Source: Calidithermus chliarophilus DSM 9957
GTDB lineage: Bacteria; Deinococcota; Deinococci; Deinococcales; Thermaceae
Assembly: GCF_000430045.1 (NCBI RefSeq)
Contig: NZ_KE387023.1
Span: 1,403,258-1,436,494, forward strand
DNA length: 33,237 nt
Direction: 5' to 3'
Both the position numbers and the translations under genes were made by a program. Below are positions 21,842 through 28,491 of the stretch, piece after piece. The notes beneath the pieces were generated by a model. The model had not been told where the DNA came from. It saw only the letters and a program-made list of their open reading frames with translations, and ran no database searches. Positions within the stretch are counted from its first letter, which is position 1; every line of letters begins with the position of its first letter.

Positions 21842-21865
21842 GGCCCACCGCGCAAACGGTGGGCC
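21842..21865 (-). terminator. Leader hairpin 2 of the element operon
   Basis: Stem GGCCCACCG/CGGTGGGCC with a 6-base loop; on the minus strand it is followed by ATTTGCTTTT. It lies between promoter and first gene, so it must be read through or controlled. Confidence 0.55.
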
Positions 21866-21923
21866 TGCCGACAAGTGGGAGTGTCAACGGGGGTGGTCTA
21901 GGCATTAGAGCCTCCAAAAATGA

Positions 21924-21947
21924 GAGCCCGCCGGGGTGGGCGGGCTC
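21924..21947 (-). terminator. Leader hairpin 1 of the element operon
   Basis: Stem GAGCCCGCC/GGCGGGCTC with a 6-base loop; on the minus strand it is followed by TCATTTTTGG. It is a terminator-like structure about 40 bases after the predicted transcription start. Confidence 0.6.
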
Positions 21948-21979
21948 GGGGTAGAAATAGGGACAGTCTAGCAATTTTC

Positions 21980-22008
21980 AGTATAGGGCCAACAAAACAG
22001 CCTGTCAA
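21980..22008 (-). promoter_or_regulatory. Consensus promoter of the element's main operon
   Basis: On the minus strand TTGACA (22003-22008), exactly 17 bp, then TATACT (21980-21985). It is the best sigma-70-type promoter in the window. It leaves a leader of about 170 bases before the first HTH gene, holding two terminator-like hairpins and no ORF of note. Confidence 0.85.
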
Positions 22009-22116
22009 GCCAAACCGGTCAATGGGGGGTGAATCAGCATAGCCTCGCGTGGCAAGGTGGTTTGCTCTGAGCGGTGCAAGAAGCGTCTACAACGGGCTAA
22101 AACCCCTGCTCAGGGG

Positions 22117-22137
22117 TGACGGCAACCTGACGGCAAC
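22117..22137. other. Right arm-type repeat of the element
   Basis: Tandem TGACGGCAACC, identical to 16310-16330 and in the same orientation, 83 bases inside the right attachment site. A small hairpin CCCCTG/CAGGGG (22103-22116) adjoins it. Confidence 0.65.
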
Positions 22138-22220
22138 CGGGGGGTAAAAGTGGGGGGTGGGGGTATGTAAAAAGCCCGTCCAGGACACAAGCGGAAACGT
22201 CAGGATACGCCTGACTGTAC

Positions 22221-22265
22221 CTGAAAATCGCAGTGTCGGCGGTTCGATTCCGCCCCTTGGCACCA
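22221..22265. other. Attachment site, right
   Basis: Exact 45-bp duplicate of the 3' part of tRNA-Phe (16194-16238). The 5' half of a tRNA is missing, so it is not a second tRNA gene. Confidence 0.92.
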
Positions 22266-22269
22266 GATC

Positions 22270-22299
22270 AGGACGCGACTTCTTCGTCGCGTCCTTTTT
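22270..22299 (+). terminator. Original tRNA-Phe terminator, displaced by the element
   Basis: Stem AGGACGCGAC/GTCGCGTCCT with loop TTCTTC followed by TTTTC, four bases after the right att copy. Before integration it would have ended the tRNA transcript. Confidence 0.8.
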
Positions 22300-22362
22300 C
22301 GTTTGCCCCAACTTGTGCCCCAATATGCACGGCGGCTTTCCGCGGCAGCACCATCACCTCCA

Positions 22363-23046
22363 TCAGCCGGACGGTTGCTCCAACACCCGGATCCTCTCGA
22401 GGCCGTCGAGGATGAGGTCGAGGCCGAACTCGAAGTCGCCCTCACCCTCCTGCCCGAGCAGGGCGAGGTGTACCTGCATGTGCTCGACGATGTAGGGGTA
22501 CTTGTCCACGGAGATCCGCTCGAGGAAGTTCGCCACCAGGTTAGGCACGTCGGCCTTGCGGATGGGGAGGCTCGCCTGCCACAGGGTGAAGCCGGTGATG
22601 TGGCCCTCGAGGGCGTGGTAGGCGCGGTGGGCCGCGTAGGCCGAGAAGCCCGCCTCGCGCAGGCAGCGCAGGAGGGAGTCCATGTAGCGCAGCCGCGCGG
22701 GGCCGACCCGGCTGGGCGACATCATCACGCCCAGCGCCCAGCGGTGGCGCAACAGGGCCTCGTGGGCGGAGATCGCGCTCCGGCGAAGAGCGGCCTTCCA
22801 GTCGGGGTTTTCGGGGGGAAGCTCGATCTCGCCGATGACGAGCTCGAGGATGCCGCCGAGAACGTCGTCCTTGTTGGCGACGTAGTAGTACAGCGACATC
22901 ACCTTCGTCCCCAGTTCCTCCGCGAGCTTGCGCATGCTCAGCGATTCGATCCCGTCGCGGTCGGCGAGGGCGAGGGCGGCGCGCAGCACCCGGTCCCTGC
23001 TGAGGGACGTCCGCGGCCGGGGGCTGGGGTCGGCGGGACGGGTCAT
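22363..23046 (-). CDS. TetR-family repressor
   Basis: 227 residues. The N-terminal HTH (about 15-65) has the family pattern RVLRAALALADRDGIESLSM, KLAEELGTKVMSLYYYVANK and DDVL. The C-terminal domain (RRSAISAHEALLRHRWALGV onward) resembles the TetR_C effector-binding domain. The ATG follows AGGAGG. It is transcribed away from the oxidoreductase gene, and the intergenic region carries two copies of a 15-bp dyad, so it very likely represses that gene and itself. The inducer is unknown. Confidence 0.92.
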   Translation of the reverse strand: MTRPADPSPRPRTSLSRDRVLRAALALADRDGIESLSMRKLAEELGTKVMSLYYYVANKDDVLGGILELVIGEIELPPENPDWKAALRRSAISAHEALLRHRWALGVMMSPSRVGPARLRYMDSLLRCLREAGFSAYAAHRAYHALEGHITGFTLWQASLPIRKADVPNLVANFLERISVDKYPYIVEHMQVHLALLGQEGEGDFEFGLDLILDGLERIRVLEQPSG

Positions 23047-23094
23047 CAGCTATCCTCCTTGGCCTGCGCCTCCGCCACGGGCGGAGCTGAGGCC

Positions 23095-23123
23095 TTGACA
23101 ATCGTACAGTGTACGAGTACTGT
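23095..23123 (+). promoter_or_regulatory. Oxidoreductase promoter enclosing a TetR operator
   Basis: TTGACA (23095-23100), 17-bp spacer, TACTGT (23118-23123). The 15-bp dyad TCGTACAGTGTACGA (23102-23116) fills the spacer. Confidence 0.7.
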
Positions 23124-23136
23124 GCGGCTACAGCAG

Positions 23137-23151
23137 TCGTACAGTGTACGA
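23137..23151. promoter_or_regulatory. Second TetR operator
   Basis: A second identical TCGTACAGTGTACGA, 35 bp from the first copy. Together they cover the divergent control region of the TetR and oxidoreductase genes. Confidence 0.75.
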
Positions 23152-23208
23152 AAAGAGGCCGGCAGGGTTGGCTGGGCGTCGGGTACGGCTGTCACCGGGG
23201 AGGGGATC

Positions 23209-24219
23209 ATGACCGCGAACGCACCAGCTCAGCAGGACACGGCGAAGGGGAAGATGAGGGCGATCGTCCAGGAGCGCTACGGCCCGCCGGGGGCTCTCCG
23301 GCTCAGGGAGGTCGACCGGCCGGCGCTGCCGGAAGACGGCGTGCTCGTGCGCGTGCGCGCGTCTTCGGTGAACCGGGCGGAGTGGTACGGGGTGACGGGG
23401 ACGCCGTACTTCGCGCGGGCCTTCACGGGGCTGATCCGGCCGAAGCAGTCCATCCCCGGCGTGGACTTCGCGGGCGTGGTCGAGGCCGTCGGCAGTGCCG
23501 TGACGCGCTTCCGGCCGGGGGACGAGGTCTTCGGCGGGCGCAACGGGGCCCTGGCCGAGTACCTGACCGTCCGCAAAAACGTGGTCCACAAGCCTGCCAA
23601 CGTGACGTTCGAGGAGGCGGCGTCGGTCCCTACGGCGGCCATCACCGCGCTGCAGGGGCTGCGCGACCATGGGCAGGTCCGCCCGGGCCAGAAGGTCCTC
23701 GTCAACGGGGCGGCCGGGGGGGTCGGGACCTTCGCGGTGCAGATCGCCAAGGCGCTCGGCGCGCACGTGACCGCGGTGTGCAGCACGCGGAACGTCGAGC
23801 TCGCCCGCACCCTCGGCGCGGACCGCGTGATCGACTACACCCGGGAGGACTTCACCCGCGGCGGCGAGCGCTACGACCTGCTGCTCGACGTCGCCGGGGG
23901 CCGGCCGTGGTCGGCGCTCAGGCGGGTCCTCGAGCGCGGCGCGAGGTTGGTCCTGGTCGGGGGGCCCATGGGCAACCCGGTGCTCGGGCCCGTGGGGCAC
24001 CTGCTCCGGGTCCGGCTGGCTTCGCTGGGCGCGAGCCAGAAGGTGGTGTTCTTCATCGCGAAATTCACCCCGGAGGACCTGCTGGCCCTGGGGCAGATGC
24101 TCGAGGCGGGGAGGATCAAACCCGTCATCGACCGCCGCTACACCCTGGCGGAGGTGCCCGAGGCGCTCGGGTACATCAGGACCGGCCACGCCCGCGGCAA
24201 GGTCGTGATCACGGTGTGA
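23209..24219 (+). CDS. NAD(P)-dependent oxidoreductase, quinone-reductase/MDR family
   Basis: 336 residues of the medium-chain dehydrogenase/reductase superfamily. The N-terminal GroES-like domain shows KMRAIVQERYGPPGALRLRE, VRVRASSVNRAEWY and IPGVDFAGVVEAVG. The Rossmann domain has VLVNGAAGGVGTFAVQIAKAL. No structural zinc cysteines are present, so it belongs with zinc-independent quinone oxidoreductase-like enzymes. The ATG at 23209 follows GAGGGGAT. It is controlled by the divergent TetR protein. Likely role: reductive detoxification of quinones or enals, induced by its own substrate class. Confidence 0.92.
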   Translation: MTANAPAQQDTAKGKMRAIVQERYGPPGALRLREVDRPALPEDGVLVRVRASSVNRAEWYGVTGTPYFARAFTGLIRPKQSIPGVDFAGVVEAVGSAVTRFRPGDEVFGGRNGALAEYLTVRKNVVHKPANVTFEEAASVPTAAITALQGLRDHGQVRPGQKVLVNGAAGGVGTFAVQIAKALGAHVTAVCSTRNVELARTLGADRVIDYTREDFTRGGERYDLLLDVAGGRPWSALRRVLERGARLVLVGGPMGNPVLGPVGHLLRVRLASLGASQKVVFFIAKFTPEDLLALGQMLEAGRIKPVIDRRYTLAEVPEALGYIRTGHARGKVVITV

Positions 24220-24221
24220 GG

Positions 24222-24237
24222 CCGCGCTCGAGCGCGG
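24222..24237. terminator. Palindromic hairpin between convergent genes
   Basis: CCGCGCTCGAGCGCGG is a perfect 16-bp palindrome two bases after the oxidoreductase stop codon, followed by a second GC-rich inverted repeat. It probably terminates from both sides although no T-run is present. Confidence 0.4.
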
Positions 24238-24300
24238 GGAGGGGGTGGTCCCGGGGCCCGTTTCCGCCCGGGGGCCACCCCCACGTGCCGTGCCAGCGGG

Positions 24301-24759
24301 TTAGCGCAAGGGGATGCCCTCGAGGCCCTGCGCCCGCAGGCCGGAGTCTTCGGTGAGCACCTCCATCTGGATGTTGACCCCGGCCTTGGGCGGGGACACG
24401 GCCACGATCTTGCCGCCCTCCGTGTAGATCCCGCCGTAGTCGCCCGCCGTCAGGCTGCCGCTGCCGTCGACGTCCTTGATGGCGAGCACGACGTACTGTC
24501 CGGCGGCGAGGGAGAGGTTGTAGGCGCCGTTCGCGCCCACGACCGTAGCGCGCGTGTTGGGCGACTGGGCGTTGCACTGGTTGCCCTCGACGAAGCAGGC
24601 TATCACCCGGCTGCCCGCCGCGCTCCCGCCCGCCGGGGCGCGCACCGAGCCCTGGATCTCGCCGCCGCTTCCGCCCCCGCTCCCGCCCCCGCCACAAGCC
24701 GCCAGGACGCCCACCATCGATGCCGCCGCCAATCCTTTCGCCAATGCTTTACGGTTCAC
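24301..24759 (-). CDS. Small lipoprotein with a calcium-loop-like motif
   Basis: 152 residues from the GTG at 24759, which follows AGGAGG. The signal peptide MNRKALAKGLAAASMVGVLA precedes the lipobox Cys (LAAC). A Gly/Ser linker GGGGSGGGSGG follows, then a beta-rich domain resembling a carboxypeptidase-regulatory-like sandwich (IQGSVRAPAGGSAAGSRV). The segment KDVDGSGSLTAGDYGG matches the D-x-D-G-S-G-x-L-x-x-x-D pattern of EF-hand/dockerin loops. It would be surface-anchored. The 5' leader holds a CCGGCCCG/CGGGCCGG hairpin (24772-24794). The region 24795-24970 shows nothing else. Confidence 0.85.
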   Translation of the reverse strand: MNRKALAKGLAAASMVGVLAACGGGGSGGGSGGEIQGSVRAPAGGSAAGSRVIACFVEGNQCNAQSPNTRATVVGANGAYNLSLAAGQYVVLAIKDVDGSGSLTAGDYGGIYTEGGKIVAVSPPKAGVNIQMEVLTEDSGLRAQGLEGIPLR

Positions 24760-24992
24760 GCTTCCTCCTTCCCGGCCCGCGAACTCCGGGCCGGAATATG
24801 GGCTTCAATCGTGCCCTTGCAGGCCGGGCCTCAGGGCTTGTCGGGGGTCCCGAGCCGCGCGCGGGCTTCTCCTCGCCGGCGCGGCGTCACCCGCCTTTTC
24901 CAGAGCAGGTGCAGGGACACCGCACCCCTGAAAGGTAGCGGGCCCACCGTTCAAATACAACCTGGCCCGGTGAGCGGTTAAGCTTGCGGCGT

Positions 24993-25625
24993 ATGAGGAC
25001 GGCGGAGGCTCGAGAACGGCGCATCACGGACCCGGAGGCGGCCCTGTTTTTGCTCGACCGCTACCGCAGCAGCTTTATCGTGCCCTTCCTGGGCCTGGAG
25101 TGCAGCCTGGCCGAGGCGGCGCGGGCGCTGGGGCTGAGCAAGAGCCGCATGAGCTACTGGGTGCGGCGCATGCTCGAGCTCGGCCTCATCGAGGTGGTGC
25201 GGGTGGAGAAGCGCTCGAGGTTCAACGTCCCCGTCTACCGCTCGGTGGCCGACGTCTTCACCTTCCCCATCGAGCTCGTGCCCGCCGAGTCGGACGAGGC
25301 CCTGCTGGCGATCCAGTTCGGGGACTTCTTCGAGCGCGTCAAGCGCTCGCTGGCCTACGCCGGGCGCAAGAACGCCGACGGCTGGCACGTCCGGGCCGAG
25401 CGGGACGGGGGCAACGTCTGGGTGCGGATGCTGCCCGAGGCGGGGAATTCGGAGGCGGCCAAGCTGCTCAGCGACTTCGGGCGGCTTTACCTGAGCGAGG
25501 CCCAGGCCGCCGAGCTGCGCCGGGAGATGCGGGCGCTCTTGGGGCGTTTCGTCGAGCGCTCCGACCGGGAGGGCGGCAAGGCGCACCTGGTCTACTTCCT
25601 GGCCGTGGAGGAGGCCCCGGGCTGA
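24993..25625 (+). CDS. Winged-helix transcriptional regulator (ArsR-like fold)
   Basis: 210 residues. An N-terminal helix-turn-helix (LECSLAEAARALGLSKSRMS, then YWVRRMLELGLIEVVRVEK) is followed by a wing and a larger C-terminal helical region with EAQAAELRREMRALLGRFVE. It resembles helix-turn-helix regulators of the ArsR/GntR superfamily; the ligand is unknown. The ATG at 24993 lies eight bases after a TAAGCT box (24979-24984), so it is probably near-leaderless; a TTG nine bases upstream is the alternative. Confidence 0.82.
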   Translation: MRTAEARERRITDPEAALFLLDRYRSSFIVPFLGLECSLAEAARALGLSKSRMSYWVRRMLELGLIEVVRVEKRSRFNVPVYRSVADVFTFPIELVPAESDEALLAIQFGDFFERVKRSLAYAGRKNADGWHVRAERDGGNVWVRMLPEAGNSEAAKLLSDFGRLYLSEAQAAELRREMRALLGRFVERSDREGGKAHLVYFLAVEEAPG

Positions 25626-25673
25626 GGCGCGCGGTCGCCGCCCGGGGCCGCGGACGCGAAGAGGTTCGGCCCC

Positions 25674-25890
25674 TCAGCGCAGCCTGCCCGGCAGGCTGAG
25701 GTCGCCGGAGGCGACGTCGAAGACGTCGCTCACGCACAATAGCGGGCTGTGCAGGCCGGCGTTGACCCGCAGGGCGGCGGTCACGCCGTCGTAGGCGAAC
25801 TCCTTGGGGAAGCCGAGCTCCTTCAGCGGCACGCGCAGCTCGAGCGTGCTCCCCCCGAGGGCGAGGTCGTAGCCGGGGCTGTCGATGGAA
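25674..25890 (-). pseudogene. 3' remnant of a lost gene
   Basis: On the minus strand, about 70 codons read SIDSPGYDLALGGSTLELRV, then PLKELGFPKEFAYDGVTAAL, then CVSDVFDVASGDLSLPGRLR and a stop at 25674-25676. Composition and third-base GC are those of a real gene, and the sequence looks like the tail of a beta-rich, possibly secreted, protein. No start codon or ribosome site is available: the upstream sequence is the broken 3' end of the MarR gene. This is evidence for a deletion that joined two genes. Confidence 0.55.
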
Positions 25891-26240
25891 GTCGGGCCAG
25901 AGCGCGGTGTGCCCGGCCTGGGCCCGCCCCTCGGGGGTCAGGCCAGGCTCACGGCGCGGGCGTCGCCCGGCCCCCTCGCCTTGACCACCAGCCCCTTGGC
26001 GGCGAGCGCCTTCACGGCGTCGCTGGCGGTGGCGGGGGTGATGCCAAGCGACTGCGCGACCTCGCCCAGCCGCTGCTCGCCGCGCTGGGCCAGCAGGGCG
26101 AGGACCTGGCCCTGGGTGGGGGTGAGCCCCTGCTGGCTGGCGCCCTTCCAGGCCTGGGCCTTGAGGGCCAGGCCGATCTTGGACAGCCCGGTGACCACCC
26201 GGTTGCCGATGGGTTCTTCGGAGATGGCGTTCTCGCTCAT
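25891..26240 (-). pseudogene. MarR-family regulator, frameshifted and truncated
   Basis: From the ATG at 26240 the frame gives 100 residues with a MarR winged helix (LTPTQGQVLALLAQRGEQRL, then GEVAQSLGITPATASDAVKAL, then wing GPGDARAVSLA) and stops at 25938. MarR proteins normally continue with LTPEGR and about 40 further residues. Exactly this continuation, LTPEGRAQAGHTALWPDF, is present in another frame from 25941 downward, so a small indel broke the gene. The continuation then runs into an unrelated remnant. The 100-residue product retains the DNA-binding part but lacks the C-terminal dimerisation helix. Confidence 0.75.
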
Positions 26241-26319
26241 GGGGGACCTGCCGGAGAGTCTAGCGTGTGGGATGCCTGGGTCACGAGGGGTTCTGCCTGC
26301 GGTGTCGCGCTGCTGGTCC

Positions 26320-26484
26320 TAATACCAGATTCGGTCAGTTCGTCACCGAATGGTGACGAACTGACCCGACCGAAGGGATACGCTTTCTTCGCCGGCCGTC
26401 AGGGAGGGGTGTGCTCTGGGATTCAAAAAGATAGCCTCCGGGTCTCTTTGGTTTGGGTGATTATCTTTTTGAATCCGGTATAAG
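26320..26484. mobile_element. MITE-like element, copy 2 (inverted)
   Basis: About 165 bp, reverse-complement related to 4797-4929. The termini TAATACCAGATTC and GAATCCGGTATAAG match copy 1, as do both internal hairpins (ggtcagttcgtcacc/ggtgacgaactgacc and ggattcaaaaagat/atctttttgaatcc, the latter with a longer loop). About 35 extra bases separate the two hairpins. There is no coding capacity. Confidence 0.75.
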
Positions 26485-26559
26485 TTATTTAGATTCCTAA
26501 TTAATACTCGCGGCTAGGCCGACGTGTCAAGCCGTTCGGGCATCGGGGAATTAAACGGC

Positions 26560-26584
26560 AGGGCCGGGTCTGAAACCCGGCCCT
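26560..26584 (-). terminator. Terminator of the YceI-reductase-cupin operon
   Basis: Perfect 10-bp stem AGGGCCGGGT/ACCCGGCCCT with a 5-base loop, 18 bases after the cupin stop; on the minus strand TGCCGTTTAATT follows. Confidence 0.65.
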
Positions 26585-26601
26585 ACGCGGCTAACGGCTG
26601 C

Positions 26602-27117
26602 TCAGGAGCGCTCGAGCTCGGGCAGCCGCAGCTCGAGGTGGTGCTTGGGGGCCGCGCGGACCGCCCGTGCGATCTCTTCGGGGCCCACCGGCGGGGGGGT
26701 CTCCCCGGGCCGCGCCGGCAGCCCGACCTCGAAGAGGAAATTCTCGAAGCCGGCCGGGGTGAAGAGCACCAGCATGCGGCTGTTGCCTTCCCCGACGTTC
26801 TGGAAGCGGTGCAGGCGGCCGCGGGGGATGTACACGTAGTCCCCGGCCCGGGCCGTGAAGGTGCGCTCGCCGTCGAGGACCTCGAGCTCGCCCTCCAGCA
26901 GGTAGTAGGCCTCGTCGGCGTCGTGGTGGACGTGGGGCGGCGGGCCGCCCCCGGGCGGGATGTCGGCCTCGAAGACGGTGAGCTGGCCTTCGGTGTCCCG
27001 GCCGGTGCTCTTGAAGGTGTAGGTGTCGCCGGAGGCCCAGATGGCAGGGCCCTCGCCCGGCAGCAGGTGCTGGACGGGCCGTAGCTTGGTGGCGCTGAGC
27101 TTCGGTTCCTTGCTCAT
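26602..27117 (-). CDS. Cupin-domain protein
   Basis: 171 residues of the single-domain cupin type related to quercetin dioxygenase-like proteins. Motif 1 is PPPHVHHDADEAYYLLEGE, which supplies His and Glu metal ligands, and motif 2 is GDYVYIPRGRLHRFQN, which supplies the last His. The C-terminus is helical. Such proteins are metal-dependent dioxygenases, isomerases or sensors; the substrate cannot be inferred. The start ATG follows GAGGAAT. It is the third gene of an operon with the YceI and F420-reductase-like genes, 31 bases after the latter. Confidence 0.9.
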   Translation of the reverse strand: MSKEPKLSATKLRPVQHLLPGEGPAIWASGDTYTFKSTGRDTEGQLTVFEADIPPGGGPPPHVHHDADEAYYLLEGELEVLDGERTFTARAGDYVYIPRGRLHRFQNVGEGNSRMLVLFTPAGFENFLFEVGLPARPGETPPPVGPEEIARAVRAAPKHHLELRLPELERS

Positions 27118-27148
27118 GGATTCCTCTATCCGCTCGCCAGGAGCGGGG

Positions 27149-27841
27149 TTATACCGGAGCAGCCGGGCCCTTGCGCCCCTCCTGCCACGCCTCCCCCAGC
27201 AGCCGCCAGTTCATGCGGGGGTAGTAGCCCATCTGGCGGCCGAGCCTGCCGGTGATGAGGGTCAGGCGCTCGACGGTGCGGGCGTTGATCAGGGGGCCGG
27301 CGTCGAGGTAGCGGAAGGGGGTGCCCTCGGCCAGCGCCAGGAAGGCGCGCTTGGCGTCCTCGTCGTCCCCCACCACCAGCACGTCGCTGGGCGTGCCCTC
27401 GAAGAGGGGCTCGTCGAAGACCTCCCAGTAGACGTGCTTGTACGCCCCGACCACTCGAGCCCGCGGGAAGCGCTTCTGCATCTCCTCGGCGCCCGAGGAG
27501 TCCCAGGGGGTGATGTAGTCGGAGTAGTCGGCGTTGAAGGGGTTGGAGATGTCGATGAGCAGCTTGCCCTTGAGGTCGGCGGCGAAGGCGCCCAGGAGGT
27601 CGAAGAGGCCGTCGCGGATGAACACGGCGGGCAGCACGGCGCCTGCCCGCGCGGCGTCGGCGTAGGAGCCGGGGGTGAGGCCGGGCAGGCCCAGGGCGGC
27701 GGTGAGCCGGGCGGCGCGCTCCGGGTCGCGGGAGCCGAGCACCACGCGGCGGCCCGCGCGGGCGAACATCGCGGCCAGGCGCAGGCCCATGCGCCCGGCG
27801 CCGAGCACGCCGAGTTCGGGGGCGGGGGAGGTCGGGCTCAT
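27149..27841 (-). CDS. F420-NADP oxidoreductase-like reductase
   Basis: 230 residues. The N-terminal Rossmann motif GVLGAGRMGLRLAAMFARAG is followed by GSRDPERAARL, the NADP-binding pattern of the NADP oxidoreductase, coenzyme F420-dependent family. Later motifs include LLIDISNPFN and VVGAYKHVYWEVF. In organisms without F420 such proteins reduce other substrates. The ATG at 27841 has AAGGG seven bases upstream; a GTG at 27856 overlapping the YceI stop (GTGA) is an alternative start. It forms an operon with YceI upstream and cupin downstream. Confidence 0.88.
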   Translation of the reverse strand: MSPTSPAPELGVLGAGRMGLRLAAMFARAGRRVVLGSRDPERAARLTAALGLPGLTPGSYADAARAGAVLPAVFIRDGLFDLLGAFAADLKGKLLIDISNPFNADYSDYITPWDSSGAEEMQKRFPRARVVGAYKHVYWEVFDEPLFEGTPSDVLVVGDDEDAKRAFLALAEGTPFRYLDAGPLINARTVERLTLITGRLGRQMGYYPRMNWRLLGEAWQEGRKGPAAPV

Positions 27842-27852
27842 GGGGGGACCCT

Positions 27853-28389
27853 TCACGCGGCCTGGGTGGGGATGGGGGCCAGCGCCTCGACGTCGATGCT
27901 GAACTTCACTTCCTCGCCCACCAGCAGGACGCCCCGCTCGAGCACCTGGTTCCAGGTGAGCCCCCAGTCCTTGCGGTTGAGCCTGCCCTCGGCGCTGCCG
28001 CCCACGCGGGTCAGGCCGTCCGAGTCGACGATGGCCGGGGTGAGCTCGGCCTCGAGGGTCACGGGCTTGGTCACGTCGCGGATGGTGAGCTCCCCCTCGA
28101 CGCGGTAGTTGTTACCGCCCAGCGCTTCGATCCGGGTGCTGGTGAAGCGGAGGTAGGGGTACTGCTCGGCGTGCAGGAAGTCGGGGGAGCGCAGGTGCGC
28201 GTCGCGCTGGGGCTCGCTGGTGTCGATGCTGGCGGCCTCGAGGGTCACGTCGATCTTGCTCGGGCGGCCCTGCTCGTCGGCCTCCACGAGGCCGCCGACC
28301 TGCTTGAACCGGCCGCGCACGGTGAAGAAGCCGAGGTGCTTGACGGAGAAGGTGACGGATGTGTGGCTGGGGTCGAGATTCCATTGCAT
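27853..28389 (-). CDS. YceI-family protein
   Basis: 178 residues, typical of Yce[21 protein letters not shown], then [47 protein letters not shown] and [18 protein letters not shown]. The fold is a lipocalin-like barrel that binds polyisoprenoids or similar long hydrophobic molecules. There is no signal peptide, so it acts in the cytoplasm. The start ATG follows AGGAGG. It is the first gene of the three-gene operon. Confidence 0.93.
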   Translation of the reverse strand: MQWNLDPSHTSVTFSVKHLGFFTVRGRFKQVGGLVEADEQGRPSKIDVTLEAASIDTSEPQRDAHLRSPDFLHAEQYPYLRFTSTRIEALGGNNYRVEGELTIRDVTKPVTLEAELTPAIVDSDGLTRVGGSAEGRLNRKDWGLTWNQVLERGVLLVGEEVKFSIDVEALAPIPTQAA

Positions 28390-28444
28390 ACGGTCCTCCT
28401 TGCGGTGGCGATGGCCAGGATTCATCACCTGCTGTGCATCGTAA

Positions 28445-28467
28445 TATATAGCAGTATATAATGTCAA
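28445..28467 (-). promoter_or_regulatory. Promoter/operator region of the YceI operon
   Basis: TTGACA on the minus strand (28462-28467) is followed by TATATACTGCTATATA (28445-28460), an imperfect dyad with a 4-base centre, in the spacer position. The -10 is unclear. A MarR- or TetR-type repressor site is plausible. Confidence 0.5.
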
Positions 28468-28491
28468 GCGATTAGATAAGTGAACCACACC

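Larger units (their letters stand above)
16194..22265. mobile_element. 6.07-kb integrative element in tRNA-Phe
   Basis: The element is delimited by a 45-bp perfect direct repeat of the tRNA-Phe 3' part. It encodes, all on the minus strand, a tyrosine integrase next to the tRNA, two excisionase-like HTH proteins at the far end, a PriCT-like protein, a RepA-like ATPase, and unknown small genes. Short direct repeats inside both ends look like integrase arm sites, and iteron-like repeats lie in the replication genes. No capsid, terminase, relaxase or conjugation gene is recognised. It may be an integrating plasmid comparable in plan to actinobacterial AICEs without transfer, or a minimal phage satellite. 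Frequent CTCGAG and GC-rich codons match the host. Confidence 0.9.

Noticed and set aside
16239-22220. Complete prophage
   Set aside because: No capsid, portal, terminase, tail or lysis gene is recognisable and the element is only 6 kb.
22221-22265. Second tRNA-Phe gene
   Set aside because: Only the 3' 45 bases are present; it is the right attachment site.
22303-23208. Upstream extension of the quinone-oxidoreductase-like frame
   Set aside because: It runs antisense through the TetR gene and the operators; the real start is the ATG at 23209 with a ribosome site.
25749-26483. Plus-strand open frame across the MarR region
   Set aside because: Antisense to the MarR gene and the remnant, and it runs through the MITE-like hairpins; composition is that of a shadow frame.
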